DNA of 33,509 nt from an uncultured Prevotella sp. (lineage in GTDB: Bacteria; Bacteroidota; Bacteroidia; Bacteroidales; Bacteroidaceae), in contig UQTI01000032.1 in NCBI GenBank assembly GCA_900543975.1, positions 1 to 33,509 of the forward strand, read 5' to 3'. Made by a program: the position numbers and the translations under genes. This document shows positions 1-8,303 of this stretch, one piece after another. Within the stretch, counting starts at the first letter, position 1. Each line of letters opens with the position of its first letter. The notes below the pieces were generated by a model. That model was given only the letters and a program-made list of their open reading frames with translations, ran no database searches and was not told the origin of the DNA.

Positions 1-1346
1 CTATGGAGTATGCTAAGCTCGTGCAGAAGTTTGGCGACGTGCCTTACTATGACGCTGTCGTAGGCAGCACCGACAACGAACAGCTCTACCGTGCCCGCGA
101 TCCGCGCACCACGGTTATGGACAAGGTGAACGAGGATCTGGCTTTCGCTTGCGCCAACATTCGTGTAAACGACGGCACAAAGGGTCTTACCGTAAACCGC
201 GCCGTGGCTCAGGGCTTCGCTTCACGCATCATGCTGTTTGAGGGCACATGGCAGAAGTATCACGCCAACAACACAGCCAAGGCTGCCGAATATCTGAAGG
301 CCGCCAAGGACTATGCTGCTGCGCTGATGCAGACAAACGCCTACTCTATCGCTCCCAGCTACAAGAGCCTCACCACATCTGAGGATCTCGCCGGCAACCC
401 AGAGATCATCATGTACCGCTCATACGTTGAGAACGTGGTTATGCACTCGCTCATGAGCTTCCAGAACACTGAGATGGAGATGAGCAGCCCCTCACGTTCG
501 TTCATCGATGCCTTCCTGACCAAGAACGGTCTGCCTATCCACCAGGCTGGCAACACCGATTATAAGGGCAAGGAATTTGCCAAGGAGATCCAGAACCGTG
601 ATCCACGTCTCGCTGACAACATCGACGAGGAGAGCGGTCTGCGTCTGAACGGTGTAGCTGCTGTTTACGCTGCTTCGGGCTACTACGCCAACCGCTATGT
701 GAACAAAGACCTGATTAACAAACCTGGCGGTATGAGTAACACCAACACCACCGATGCTCCTGTCATGAAGCTGAACGAGGTTATGCTCAACTACATCGAG
801 GCTGCTGCCGAGTTGGCAGATCTTGGACAGTACACTCTTACTCAGGCCGATTTCGACAAGACCATCAACGCTATCCGCGACCGTCAGAGCACACAGATGC
901 CTCACGTCACACTGGCTGGCAACGCGCTGAAGGTGAACGGTGTAGAGATCAACGACCCCGACCGCGATGCTACTGTTAAGCCCATCATTTGGGAGATCCG
1001 TCGCGAGCGCCGCGTAGAGTTGGCTTATGAGGGTCTGCGTTTCAACGACCTGCGTCGTTGGGGCAAGCTCGAATATGCTGACATGGTGAAGAACAAGAAG
1101 CTGAACATGGGTGCTTGGATCAACAAGGCCGACTATCCCGAAAATGCTGAAGCTTTGGCTAAGATCACTCTCTGCGACGAGAACGGCCACATCGTTACCG
1201 GCAACGAGGGCTACATCATGCCTATCACCGAGGTGGCTAAGATGCGTCAAATGGCCGACAAGGATTATCTCTATCCTATCCCCGTTGACCAGATCACCAT
1301 GTACGAGACCCACGGATTCAAGCTCACTCAGAACCCTGGTTGGTAA
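1..1346 (+). CDS. SusD/RagB family outer-membrane glycan-binding lipoprotein, 5' partial
   Basis: SusD proteins sit on the outer surface, cap a SusC TonB-dependent channel and capture oligosaccharides or other nutrients. The frame is open to the window edge. The first ATG (position 3) is internal, because the lipoprotein signal and first TPR helices expected in the roughly 500-600-residue family are missing. About 447 residues remain. The C-terminal SusD signature is clear: IRRERRVELAYEGLRFNDLRRWG at about residues 324-346 (key residues RRERR, E, LRRWG), with a typical ending LTQNPGW. The partner susC should lie upstream, outside the window. A strong hairpin terminator follows after a block of short tandem repeats. 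The substrate cannot be told from this sequence. Family assignment is firm. Confidence 0.95.
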   Translation, partial: MEYAKLVQKFGDVPYYDAVVGSTDNEQLYRARDPRTTVMDKVNEDLAFACANIRVNDGTKGLTVNRAVAQGFASRIMLFEGTWQKYHANNTAKAAEYLKAAKDYAAALMQTNAYSIAPSYKSLTTSEDLAGNPEIIMYRSYVENVVMHSLMSFQNTEMEMSSPSRSFIDAFLTKNGLPIHQAGNTDYKGKEFAKEIQNRDPRLADNIDEESGLRLNGVAAVYAASGYYANRYVNKDLINKPGGMSNTNTTDAPVMKLNEVMLNYIEAAAELADLGQYTLTQADFDKTINAIRDRQSTQMPHVTLAGNALKVNGVEINDPDRDATVKPIIWEIRRERRVELAYEGLRFNDLRRWGKLEYADMVKNKKLNMGAWINKADYPENAEALAKITLCDENGHIVTGNEGYIMPITEVAKMRQMADKDYLYPIPVDQITMYETHGFKLTQNPGW

Positions 1347-1360
1347 ACATGAAAATAAGA

Positions 1361-1469
1361 ACCTGACGGTTGGAAAAGCCTGAGGGTTGAACAAAAGACC
1401 TGACGGTTGGAAAGACCAACGGTTGAACAAAAGACCTAACGGTTGAAAAGACCAACGGTTGAACAAAAA
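1361..1469. repeat. Three tandem units of about 36 bp after the susD stop
   Basis: Units start at 1361, 1398 and 1434. Each begins with an ACCTGACGGTTG-like core and carries a CAACGGTTGAAC-like second half. The block lies between the susD stop codon and its terminator, so it is transcribed as 3' untranslated sequence. Parts can form small hairpins (GTTGG/CCAAC). Function is unknown. Confidence 0.75.
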
Positions 1470-1505
1470 AGCGGGAACCTCCTCAGAAAGGTTTCCGCTT
1501 TTTTT
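1469..1505 (+). terminator. Rho-independent terminator of susD
   Basis: A 12-bp stem (AAGCGGGAACCT at 1469-1480 with AGGTTTCCGCTT at 1489-1500, one G-T wobble) with an 8-nt loop is followed by a run of T. It ends the susD transcript. Confidence 0.85.
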
Positions 1506-1546
1506 GGCTTACTTTTTACCATTACAAAACTTTCACGAAAAGACTT

Positions 1547-1782
1547 ATTTACATCGCGCTTCGCGCTCGTTGTTTTTCTTTTAAACATTAATTTCCATTA
1601 ATTGAACATTAATGAAACATTAATTTTTCCGCGCGAAGCGCGTATTAATGATAATTAATGGGTCATTAATGATGATTAATGTTCAAAAAATAACGAGCGC
1701 GAAGCGCGTATTAATGATAATTAATGGGTCATTAATGATAATTAATGTTCAAAAAACAACGAGCGCGAAGCGCGATGTAAAT
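1547..1782. repeat. Dispersed AT-rich palindromic element, copy 1 (perfect 31-bp terminal inverted repeats)
   Basis: The ends 1547-1577 and 1752-1782 are exact reverse complements over 31 bp and contain the GCGCGAAGCGCG palindrome. The interior is built of ATTAAT-rich units (TTAATGATAATTAATGGG) repeated in tandem, with two more internal GCGCGAAGCGCG blocks at about 1630-1642 and 1696-1708. Related copies lie at 2851-3045 and 8048-8206. No transposase is encoded, so it is a non-autonomous repeat or a large fold-back structure. The remaining gene-free DNA to 1955 is T-rich with no recognised feature other than a possible TATTTTTG promoter element at 1910-1917. Confidence 0.85.
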
Positions 1783-1909
1783 ATCAGCCTTTTAGAAAAA
1801 TGCTATTGGATTTTTCACTTTTCCCTTTTCGTTTTTCCCTTCCAACGGCGTCAGCCTTTTTTTACCTTTTTACCTTTAAAAATCCTTTTTACCTTTAAAA
1901 GTTTTTGTT

Positions 1910-1917
1910 TATTTTTG
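1910..1917 (+). promoter_or_regulatory. Candidate -7 element for the SDR gene
   Basis: TATTTTTG matches the Bacteroidetes TAnnTTTG consensus 38 bp before the ATG at 1956. The upstream DNA is T-rich and shows no clear -33 TTTG at the usual spacing, so this is a weak call. Confidence 0.35.
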
Positions 1918-1955
1918 TATTAGGAAATAAACGTTTTTAAAGAAAGAATCATAAC

Positions 1956-2744
1956 ATGAAGAAACGGGCAATAGTGATGGGAGCCACATCGGGCATTGGT
2001 CAGGAGGTGGCACGGCTGCTGGCTGCCAACGGTTACGAGGTGGGCATTGCAGGACGACGCGAGGAACGACTGGTGCATATGGCACAAGCCACACCAGGCA
2101 TCGTGACGCACAGACAGATAGATGTGACCAAGGAAGACGCACCGACGGAGCTGTACAAGCTCATAGAGGAGCTGGGCGGCATGGATCTCTACTTCCACAG
2201 CTCTGGCATAGGATGGGAGAACGTGGCGCTCGATGCCGACAAAGAACTGAAGACGGTGGAGACCAACGGCGTTGGCTTTGTCCGCATGGTGTCGGCGGCT
2301 TATAACTGGTTTGCTGAGCAGAGAGCAGACGAAGCAAAGCAAAGAGCAGAAGGGGATGAGCAGAGAGCAAGCGACAAGGAGCGTAAAGCCCGCATAGCCT
2401 GCATCACCTCCATCGCCCGCACCCGCGGCTTGGGTGCTGCCCCAGCCTACTCTGCCACGAAGCGCATGCAAGCCCACTACCTGGAGTGTCTGTCGCAGCA
2501 AGCCCGCATGCGCCATCTTAACATCGGCATCACCGACATACGCCCCGGCTTTGTTGCCACCGACCTCATTGCGGGCAGCCACTTCCCTCTACAGCTTAAA
2601 GCCGAAGATGTGGCACGCACCATTGTACGCGCCATAGAGCGCGGCAGCGAGGTGGTGACCATCGACTGGCGTTACCGTCTGCTTGTCGCCGCCTGGCAAC
2701 TGATCCCGCGCTGGCTTTGGGTGAGGCTTACAGCCATAAAATAG
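1956..2744 (+). CDS. SDR family NAD(P)-dependent oxidoreductase
   Basis: This is a 262-residue short-chain dehydrogenase/reductase, a cytosolic Rossmann enzyme. The cofactor loop GATSGIG lies at residues 9-15, the GRRxER cofactor segment at about 33-38, and the catalytic YxxxK as YSATK at 165-169, preceded by ITSI, which provides the active-site Ser. The DIRPGFVATDL segment after the active site is typical of the family. Residues about 120-143 form an unusual charged insert with repeated EQRA/KQRA units, where relatives usually have a short QG-rich turn; it looks like an in-frame repeat expansion on a surface loop. The start ATG lies downstream of a TATTTTTG element. No neighbour suggests the substrate. 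Family is firm, substrate unknown. Confidence 0.92.
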   Translation: MKKRAIVMGATSGIGQEVARLLAANGYEVGIAGRREERLVHMAQATPGIVTHRQIDVTKEDAPTELYKLIEELGGMDLYFHSSGIGWENVALDADKELKTVETNGVGFVRMVSAAYNWFAEQRADEAKQRAEGDEQRASDKERKARIACITSIARTRGLGAAPAYSATKRMQAHYLECLSQQARMRHLNIGITDIRPGFVATDLIAGSHFPLQLKAEDVARTIVRAIERGSEVVTIDWRYRLLVAAWQLIPRWLWVRLTAIK

Positions 2745-2767
2745 GCTTGCGGGTATAAAATAGGCAT

Positions 2768-2836
2768 GCGGGCATTGCCCGCTGCCTTCTTGACAGAAGC
2801 ATGTGCTTGCTGGCGCAACAGAAGCATGTGCTTGCT
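2768..2836. repeat. Hairpin and short duplicated sequence after the SDR gene
   Basis: GCGGGCATTGCCCGC at 2768-2782 forms a 6-bp GC-rich stem but has no T-run. Two copies of ACAGAAGCATGTGCTTGCT follow, at 2793-2811 and 2818-2836; each contains the self-complementary GCATGTGCTTGC-like core. The block sits just after the stop codon, as at other genes in this window. Confidence 0.6.
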
Positions 2837-2850
2837 ATCTTTTCCGCAAA

Positions 2851-3045
2851 TATTTTGCGCTTCGCGCGGTTTTAAACATTAATGCCCATTAATTTAACAT
2901 TAATTTAACATCAATTTTTCCGCGCGAAGCGCGTATTAATGATAATTAATGGGTCATTAATGATAATTAATGTTCAAAAAACAACGAGCGCGAAGCGCGA
3001 AATATTAATGTTCAAAAAACAACGAGCACGAAGCGCGATGTAAAT
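2851..3045. repeat. Dispersed AT-rich palindromic element, copy 2
   Basis: The left end has GCGCTTCGCGC (2857-2867) followed by TTTTAAACATTAATG. The interior again has ATTAATGATAATTAATGGG units and a GCGCGAAGCGCG block. The right end is duplicated: two consecutive units of TTCAAAAAACAACGAGC followed by GCGAAGCGCGA-like sequence (2973-3000 and 3011-3039), the second with one base change. It lies between the convergent SDR and glgP genes, upstream of the glgP terminator. Confidence 0.8.
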
Positions 3046-3073
3046 TTAATCTTTTCGAAAAATCAATATTTTA

Positions 3074-3118
3074 CAAAAAAAGGCATTGATCTCGCTTATA
3101 ACACGAAATCAATGCCTT
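3074..3118 (-). terminator. Rho-independent terminator of glgP
   Basis: A perfect 11-bp stem (3080-3090 with 3108-3118, AAGGCATTGAT/ATCAATGCCTT) is followed on the minus strand by a run of seven T. It lies 50 bp past the glgP stop. Confidence 0.85.
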
Positions 3119-3168
3119 ATATGGTTCCTATAACCAGCGAAGATCAATGTTCGCCGGTGAGGTAAGTA

Positions 3169-5724
3169 TTAGTCAAGCCACTTTACATAGCAGAAATCCT
3201 GACGGTGAGGCAGGTTCTCGTTCTTCGGGAACATGCGCACGCAGCTCTTGAATGAGCCGGCAACGTCGGGTTCGAAGGTAGCCTCGAAGGTGTACTGGTT
3301 ACCCTCCTGAGCCACAACCTTGAACGGACGCACGTTGAAGATGCGGTCATTGCCGTTCTCGTCCTTGGTGATAGACACCAGCTCGAGACCTACAGCATCG
3401 TTAAGGCCAGCCTCGTCGATGACATAACGCATGGTGTACTTCTTGCCTGTCTCGGCGCCATAGAGCACAGAGTCGTCCTTAGACACTACATGGATGGCAT
3501 CCCAACGCTCTGCCACAGTTTCCTTCCACTGAGCGATGTCCTTAGCCAGACGGTTGTCGTTGGCCTGGAGCTTGTGGTAACGGGCAGCCTCCTTGGTGTA
3601 GAACTTGTCATAGTAGTCGTCGAGCTGACGCTTCATGGTGTAGTGAGGAGCGATAGTGGCGATAGAGTTCTTGATGGTCTTCACCCAACCTTCGCTGTAC
3701 CCCTTCTTGTTGCGGTCATAGTAGAGAGGAATGATGTCGTTCTCAAGCAGCGAGTAGATGGTAGCAGCGTCGAGCTGATCCTGATAGCCCTGATTCTGGT
3801 AGGTGCGCTTCTCGGGAAGAGCCCAGCCGGCACCCTCACGATAACCCTCAACCCACCATCCGTCGAGCACGGAGAGGTTTACGACACCGTTCATCTCGGC
3901 CTTCTCACCAGATGTACCTGAAGCCTCAAGAGGACGTGTAGGTGTGTTCATCCAGATGTCGACGCCAGAAACGAGGCGACGGGCGAGCTGCATGTCATAG
4001 TCCTCAAGGAAGATGATCTTGCCGAGGAACTCAGGACGCTGGCTGATCTCGAAAATCTTCTTGATCAGACCCTGGCCTGCGCCGTCGGCGGGGTGAGCCT
4101 TACCAGAGAAGAGGAACTGAACGGGACGCTCAGGGTTGTTCACGATCTTGGCCAGACGGTCAAGGTCGGTGAAGAGCAGGTGAGCACGCTTGTAGGTGGC
4201 GAAACGACGGCAGAAGCCGATCATCAGCGCGTTGGGGTTGATGCGCTCGAGCAGAGACACCACGCGTGAGGGGTCGCCCTGGTTCTTGAGCCATGTCTGT
4301 GTTAACTTCTCGCGGATGTAGCTTGTGAGCTTCTTCTTGAGCGTCATACGGGTCTCCCAGATCTCCTCGTCGGGCACATTGTAGATGGCATGCCAGATGC
4401 TCTCGTTGCTCTGGTCGCTCATGAAGGTCTCGTCGAAATATTTAGCATAGAGCTTGCGCCACTCGGTAGCTGTCCATGTGGGGAAGTGAACACCGTTGGT
4501 AACGTAGCCAACGTGGTTCTCTTCAGGATAGTAGCCCTTCCAGATGGGTGAGAACATCTGCTGGCTTACCCAGCCGTGGAGCTTGCTCACGCCGTTAACC
4601 TCCTGGCAGGTGTTGCAAGCGAAGGTTGACATGCAGAAGCGCTCGCTGTGGTCATCGGGGTTCTGACGGCCCATGCCGATGAACTCGTCCCAAGAGATGC
4701 CCAACATTTGAGGATAGCCACCCATATACTTGCCGAAGAGAGCCTCGTCAAAGTAGTCATGACCGGCGGGAACGGGAGTGTGGACGGTGTAAAGAGAAGA
4801 GGCGCGTACCAGCTCCAGAGCCTGGTTGAAGGTGAGGCCGCTCTTAACGTAGTCGCACAGACGCTCAAGGTTGCAGAGGGCAGCGTGACCCTCGTTGCAA
4901 TGGTAGATGTCTTTCTTGATGCCCAGCTTCTTGAGCATGAGCATGCCGCCGATACCGAGCAGAATCTCCTGCTTCAGACGGTTCTCCCAGTCGCCACCAT
5001 AGAGAGAGTGGGTGATGGGGCGGTCAAACTCAGAGTTCATATCGTTGTCGGTGTCGAGCAGGTAGAGCTTCACACGACCAACGTTAACCTGCCAAACGTA
5101 AGCATGAACCTGGTAGTTCATGTAAGGCACGTCCACAACAACGGGGTTGCCGTTCTCATCGAGCACGCGCTCGATGGGCAGCGAGTTGAAGTTTTGTGCG
5201 TCATAGTTGGCAATCTGCTGTCCGTCCATGCTGAGCGACTGCTTGAAGTAGCCGTAGCGATAGAGGAAGCCGATGGCACACATGTCGACGTTGCTGTCAG
5301 AAGCCTCCTTTACATAGTCGCCGGCGAGCATGCCGAGACCGCCAGAATAAATCTTCAGCACCTGGTTGATTCCATACTCCATGCAGAAGTAGGCAACAGA
5401 AGCACGCTTCTTGTTGGGCTTAACGTCCATGTAGGCGCGGAACATCTTGTAAACGTCCTTAACGCGCTTCATGATGGTCTTGTCCTTAACGATAGCTTCC
5501 TTGCGCTCGTAGCTCAGACGCTCAAGGAGCAACACGGGGTTGCGTCCTACCTCTTCGTAGAGTTTTGCGTCCAGACTCTCCCACATGTCGCGGGCTTCAT
5601 AGTTCCATGCCCACCACATGTTGTGAGCAATCTCGTCAAGACACTTCAGCTGTTCGGGAAGTGTCGACTTGATACTAACCTCCTTCCACTGAGGAACGTT
5701 AGAATAATCGGCTTTAATTTTCAT
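3169..5724 (-). CDS. glgP: Alpha-glucan (glycogen) phosphorylase, GT35 family
   Basis: This enzyme releases glucose-1-phosphate from the non-reducing ends of glycogen or maltodextrin, using pyridoxal phosphate, in the cytosol. The 851-residue protein belongs to the bacterial alpha-glucan phosphorylase branch with an N-terminal segment NMWWAWNYEA (about 35-44). The PLP-binding Lys lies in EASGTSGEKAEMNG (Lys near residue 608), followed by the conserved VVNLSVLDGWWVEGY. KAHPADGAGQ and RRFATYKRAHL are also typical. It lies 61 bp downstream of the glycogen synthase gene on the same strand and probably shares its transcript, so synthesis and breakdown of the store are encoded together. The start ATG is the only reasonable one. 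Identification is firm. Confidence 0.96.
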   Translation of the reverse strand: MKIKADYSNVPQWKEVSIKSTLPEQLKCLDEIAHNMWWAWNYEARDMWESLDAKLYEEVGRNPVLLLERLSYERKEAIVKDKTIMKRVKDVYKMFRAYMDVKPNKKRASVAYFCMEYGINQVLKIYSGGLGMLAGDYVKEASDSNVDMCAIGFLYRYGYFKQSLSMDGQQIANYDAQNFNSLPIERVLDENGNPVVVDVPYMNYQVHAYVWQVNVGRVKLYLLDTDNDMNSEFDRPITHSLYGGDWENRLKQEILLGIGGMLMLKKLGIKKDIYHCNEGHAALCNLERLCDYVKSGLTFNQALELVRASSLYTVHTPVPAGHDYFDEALFGKYMGGYPQMLGISWDEFIGMGRQNPDDHSERFCMSTFACNTCQEVNGVSKLHGWVSQQMFSPIWKGYYPEENHVGYVTNGVHFPTWTATEWRKLYAKYFDETFMSDQSNESIWHAIYNVPDEEIWETRMTLKKKLTSYIREKLTQTWLKNQGDPSRVVSLLERINPNALMIGFCRRFATYKRAHLLFTDLDRLAKIVNNPERPVQFLFSGKAHPADGAGQGLIKKIFEISQRPEFLGKIIFLEDYDMQLARRLVSGVDIWMNTPTRPLEASGTSGEKAEMNGVVNLSVLDGWWVEGYREGAGWALPEKRTYQNQGYQDQLDAATIYSLLENDIIPLYYDRNKKGYSEGWVKTIKNSIATIAPHYTMKRQLDDYYDKFYTKEAARYHKLQANDNRLAKDIAQWKETVAERWDAIHVVSKDDSVLYGAETGKKYTMRYVIDEAGLNDAVGLELVSITKDENGNDRIFNVRPFKVVAQEGNQYTFEATFEPDVAGSFKSCVRMFPKNENLPHRQDFCYVKWLD

Positions 5725-5785
5725 ATTTGGAATTTTGGATATTATACTTTGTGAATAGTAAAAAACTTTAGAAGTTGTTATTCCA

Positions 5786-7450
5786 TCACATGTTCTTTTT
5801 TCTCTCTATGGCTTTGCACAAAGCGATGTCGTAAGCCTCATAATAATATTTTATGAAATGGCTCCACAACGCCTTCTTCGATATGGCCTCGGCAGCCTTG
5901 CGTGAGGCGGCTGTCTGCTTGGCATCGAAGGTGGAATAGCGCACGATGGTGTTGCAGATGTCGTCGGCCACCTCATTATAATTGGTGTCGGTGCGGTGTA
6001 TGACCTGAACGCCCTCCTCCACCGTTCCGTCGTGACCAAGCACGGTGTTGGCCCACAGACCGAAGCCTGCAAGGTCGGTGGTGATGCACGGCACCTTGAA
6101 GGCAACAGCCTCAAGCGGTGTGTAACCCCACGGCTCATAATAAGAAGGATAGACGCAGAGGTCGTTGCCGAGAATGAGGTCATAATAACTCTTGTTCAGC
6201 ACGCCGTCGTCGCCGGTGAGGTAGCAAGGCACAAAGATGAGCTTCACGCGGTCGTACTTGTCGTTGCGCATGCCGAGCCAGTTCATCATGCCGAGCACAC
6301 GGTCACTGCCTTCTTCGTGCAGACGGTGTGTTGCCACGGGGTTGGGCAGCGGTGTGTCGAACACCTTGGTCTTGCTCTGCAGACGCTCCACAAGGTCGGT
6401 GCGTGCTTCCTTCATCCATGCCGGCACCTCGATGAGGGCGATGACCTTCTTCTTGAGGTCATGGTTGAAACGCAGACGGTTGATGCTCTCCACGAACACG
6501 TCGATGCCCTTGTTGCGCATCTCGTAACGTCCGCTTGTCGACACGATCATGGTGTCGTCATCCTCGAAGGTGTCGCCTGTCAGGGCGTTGGCCATGCGGA
6601 AGATCAGCTTGCGTGCTTCCTTGCGCTTCTTGTCAAACTCGCGCTTGGCGGGCACAAACGAGTTGTCGAAACCGTTGGGCAGCACCACGTCTACGGGTTT
6701 GTCGAGCAGCTGAGCACACTCGCGGGCTGTGATGTCGCTCACGGTGGTGAAGCAGTCGACATACTTGGCTGTCTGCTTCTCTATCGACTGCTTGCTCTGC
6801 ATGTTAAGCTCCTGCGCCATCTGGTCGCCGTTGTAGCCGGTGAAATATTCGTAGAGCGGCTTGTTGTTGCCTGCGATGCTTCGGCCGATGCTTGTGGCAT
6901 GGGTTGTGAACATCGTGGCGACCTGCGGCAGACGGTCGTTGATGTAGAGGATGCCGAGACCTGTCATCCACTCGTTGCCGTGATAGATGACGTTATCGTC
7001 GGTGGACAGATAAAAACGGTAATAGCTCTCTGTTACGCGTGCAGCAGCGTAAGAGAACATTGATGCCTCGTCGTAATCGCCATAGGCGTGGAGGCTGTCG
7101 ACACCATATTTCTCCCACAAGCGGGCATAGATGTCGTTCTTCTTAGAATAAAAGACAGAGAAATCTACCAATATAGCAGCGGGACGGCCTGGCACATCCC
7201 ATCGTCCTGTCTTCACGTTGAGACCCTCTTCGGCTGCCTTCTTCTTCCAGTCGGCAAACAGCGAGGCGTCTTCTATAAAATAAGGACTGCACTTTGAGCC
7301 CCAACAATCCGGGCCTATAAAAATAATACGGTCGGGCATTGTTTCCTGAAGAGTCTGTGCGCGTGATGCCAAGACGGTGTATATTCCACCCACTTTATTG
7401 CACACTTCCCAGCTCGACTCGAATATGTAATCTGGTCTTAAGCGTTTCAT
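5786..7450 (-). CDS. Glycogen/starch synthase, GT3-like
   Basis: This enzyme transfers glucosyl units from a nucleotide sugar to a growing alpha-1,4-glucan. The 554-residue protein resembles the eukaryote-type (GT3) synthases rather than the GT5 GlgA of proteobacteria. It opens with IFESSWEVCNKVGGIYTV (the KVGG nucleotide-sugar loop), has DVVLPNGFD in the middle, and ends with the donor-site segment PSYYEPWGYTPLEAVAF. I chose the ATG at 7450. The frame extends to a TTG at 7474, but that TTG overlaps a good TATTTTTG promoter element (7472-7479), so the longer form is unlikely. It is the first gene of a probable two-gene unit with glgP. The functional equivalent is glgA; I give no symbol because the family differs. 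Confidence 0.93.
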   Translation of the reverse strand: MKRLRPDYIFESSWEVCNKVGGIYTVLASRAQTLQETMPDRIIFIGPDCWGSKCSPYFIEDASLFADWKKKAAEEGLNVKTGRWDVPGRPAAILVDFSVFYSKKNDIYARLWEKYGVDSLHAYGDYDEASMFSYAAARVTESYYRFYLSTDDNVIYHGNEWMTGLGILYINDRLPQVATMFTTHATSIGRSIAGNNKPLYEYFTGYNGDQMAQELNMQSKQSIEKQTAKYVDCFTTVSDITARECAQLLDKPVDVVLPNGFDNSFVPAKREFDKKRKEARKLIFRMANALTGDTFEDDDTMIVSTSGRYEMRNKGIDVFVESINRLRFNHDLKKKVIALIEVPAWMKEARTDLVERLQSKTKVFDTPLPNPVATHRLHEEGSDRVLGMMNWLGMRNDKYDRVKLIFVPCYLTGDDGVLNKSYYDLILGNDLCVYPSYYEPWGYTPLEAVAFKVPCITTDLAGFGLWANTVLGHDGTVEEGVQVIHRTDTNYNEVADDICNTIVRYSTFDAKQTAASRKAAEAISKKALWSHFIKYYYEAYDIALCKAIERKKNM

Positions 7451-7471
7451 AAGTTTTGTCAAATAACGGCA

Positions 7472-7479
7472 CAAAAATA
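7472..7479 (-). promoter_or_regulatory. Candidate -7 element of the glycogen synthase-glgP operon
   Basis: TATTTTTG on the minus strand matches TAnnTTTG. Transcription would begin near 7465, leaving a leader of about 15 nt before the ATG at 7450. This supports that ATG over the in-frame TTG at 7474. Upstream DNA is AT-rich with no unambiguous -33 box. Confidence 0.5.
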
Positions 7480-7553
7480 CAATTAAAAAAATAAAAACAC
7501 GATTTTTTTACAATTATTTTCCCCAAAAACAGCGCTTTCTTGACTTAATTCAT

Positions 7554-7561
7554 TACATTTG
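7554..7561 (+). promoter_or_regulatory. Candidate -7 element of the small secreted protein gene
   Basis: TACATTTG matches TAnnTTTG, with a start of transcription near 7567 and the ATG at 7581. It is divergent from the glycogen synthase promoter; both lie in the 130-bp AT-rich gap. Confidence 0.5.
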
Positions 7562-7580
7562 CGAACAAAAATCGTTCATT

Positions 7581-8003
7581 ATGAAAAAAGCATTGTTAAT
7601 CATGGCGTTGCTGATTTCGTGTATCGCCGCCATGGCCCAAAAAGAGGCAAACGTTTTCACAGGTTACTTATACAACAGCGAATATCAGGTTTTCCTGAAA
7701 ATTAATTTCGTTGAAAAGAACGTCGTGTCGGAAACGCAACCGCTCTTCGGCGAGATGCCGGGCTATTTTGGAGCTAAACGCGACATGCGCGAATGGTTCA
7801 TTACCGACGCCAAGGTGGTGAACAAAAAGACGGCAAAGCTAAACATCACCAACGACTATGGCAGCGAAGACCTCACCGCCACGCTCACCTATGACGGCGA
7901 GGGTAAATATACCCTCACCCAGACCGGCGGCAGCCGACTGAAGATTGCCGTCAACCGCAAGTGGGTGAAGATACCGATGAAGCTGGAGCTGGTGAAACAA
8001 TAA
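7581..8003 (+). CDS. Small secreted protein of unknown function
   Basis: A 140-residue protein that I do not recognise. The first 19 residues are a Sec signal peptide (MKKALLIMALLISCIAAMA, cleavage before QKE). There is no lipobox Cys, so the mature protein of about 120 residues should be periplasmic or surface-exposed. The rest is rich in predicted beta strand, with alternating hydrophobic and polar residues (TAKLNITNDYG, ATLTYDGEGKYTLTQTGG), as in a small beta-sandwich or lipocalin-like fold. It has its own promoter and lies between the divergent glycogen operon and a repeat element. Nothing in its context points to a role. Confidence 0.8.
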   Translation: MKKALLIMALLISCIAAMAQKEANVFTGYLYNSEYQVFLKINFVEKNVVSETQPLFGEMPGYFGAKRDMREWFITDAKVVNKKTAKLNITNDYGSEDLTATLTYDGEGKYTLTQTGGSRLKIAVNRKWVKIPMKLELVKQ

Positions 8004-8047
8004 GTTATTGAACTGTCGCAAGCTTAAGAGAGCTATAAAATTTTGTT

Positions 8048-8206
8048 TTTTGCGCTTCGCGCTCGTTGATTTTTTAAACATTAATTTTCATTAATTGAAC
8101 ATTAATGAACATCAATATTTCGCGCGAAGCGCGTATTAATGATAATTAATGGGTAATTAATGGAAATTAATGTTTAAAATACCACGAGCGCGAAGCGCGA
8201 TGTAGA
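8048..8206. repeat. Dispersed AT-rich palindromic element, copy 3
   Basis: The left end has TGCGCTTCGCGCTCGTTG (8051-8068) and a TTTTTTAAACATTAAT segment. The middle has a GCGCGAAGCGCG block near 8121-8132 and TTAATGATAATTAATGGG units. The right end at 8183-8204 has CACGAGCGCGAAGCGCGATG. It lies between two convergent genes. Its right part is duplicated in tandem (see 8167-8303). Confidence 0.8.
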
Positions 8207-8303
8207 TTTCGATCTTTGCGAAGGCCCTATTCCTTAATGTTTAAAATACCACGAGCGCGAAGCGCGATGTATGTTTCGAGCTTTGCGAAGGCCCTATTCC
8301 TTA
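8167..8303. repeat. 67-bp tandem duplication reaching into the 3' end of susD
   Basis: 8167-8236 and 8234-8303 are nearly identical (period 67, two visible mismatches and one small difference). Each unit contains the right end of the palindromic element plus the GAAGGCCCTATTCCTTA segment. In the second copy that segment holds the last codons and stop of the susD gene (stop at 8294-8296), so the duplication copied the 3' tip of the gene outward. Confidence 0.85.

Noticed and set aside
1648..1923. 91-codon frame through the palindromic repeat
   Set aside because: Its sequence merely translates the ATTAAT repeat units and T-rich DNA; no protein-like composition.
4648..5754. 368-codon open frame on the plus strand opposite glgP
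   Set aside because: It is antisense to a clearly coding, conserved enzyme and its translation has no recognisable domain; long antisense frames follow from the codon bias here. The same applies to frames opposite susD (492-1466), the glycogen synthase (5996-7063) and the dehydrogenase (18507-19325).
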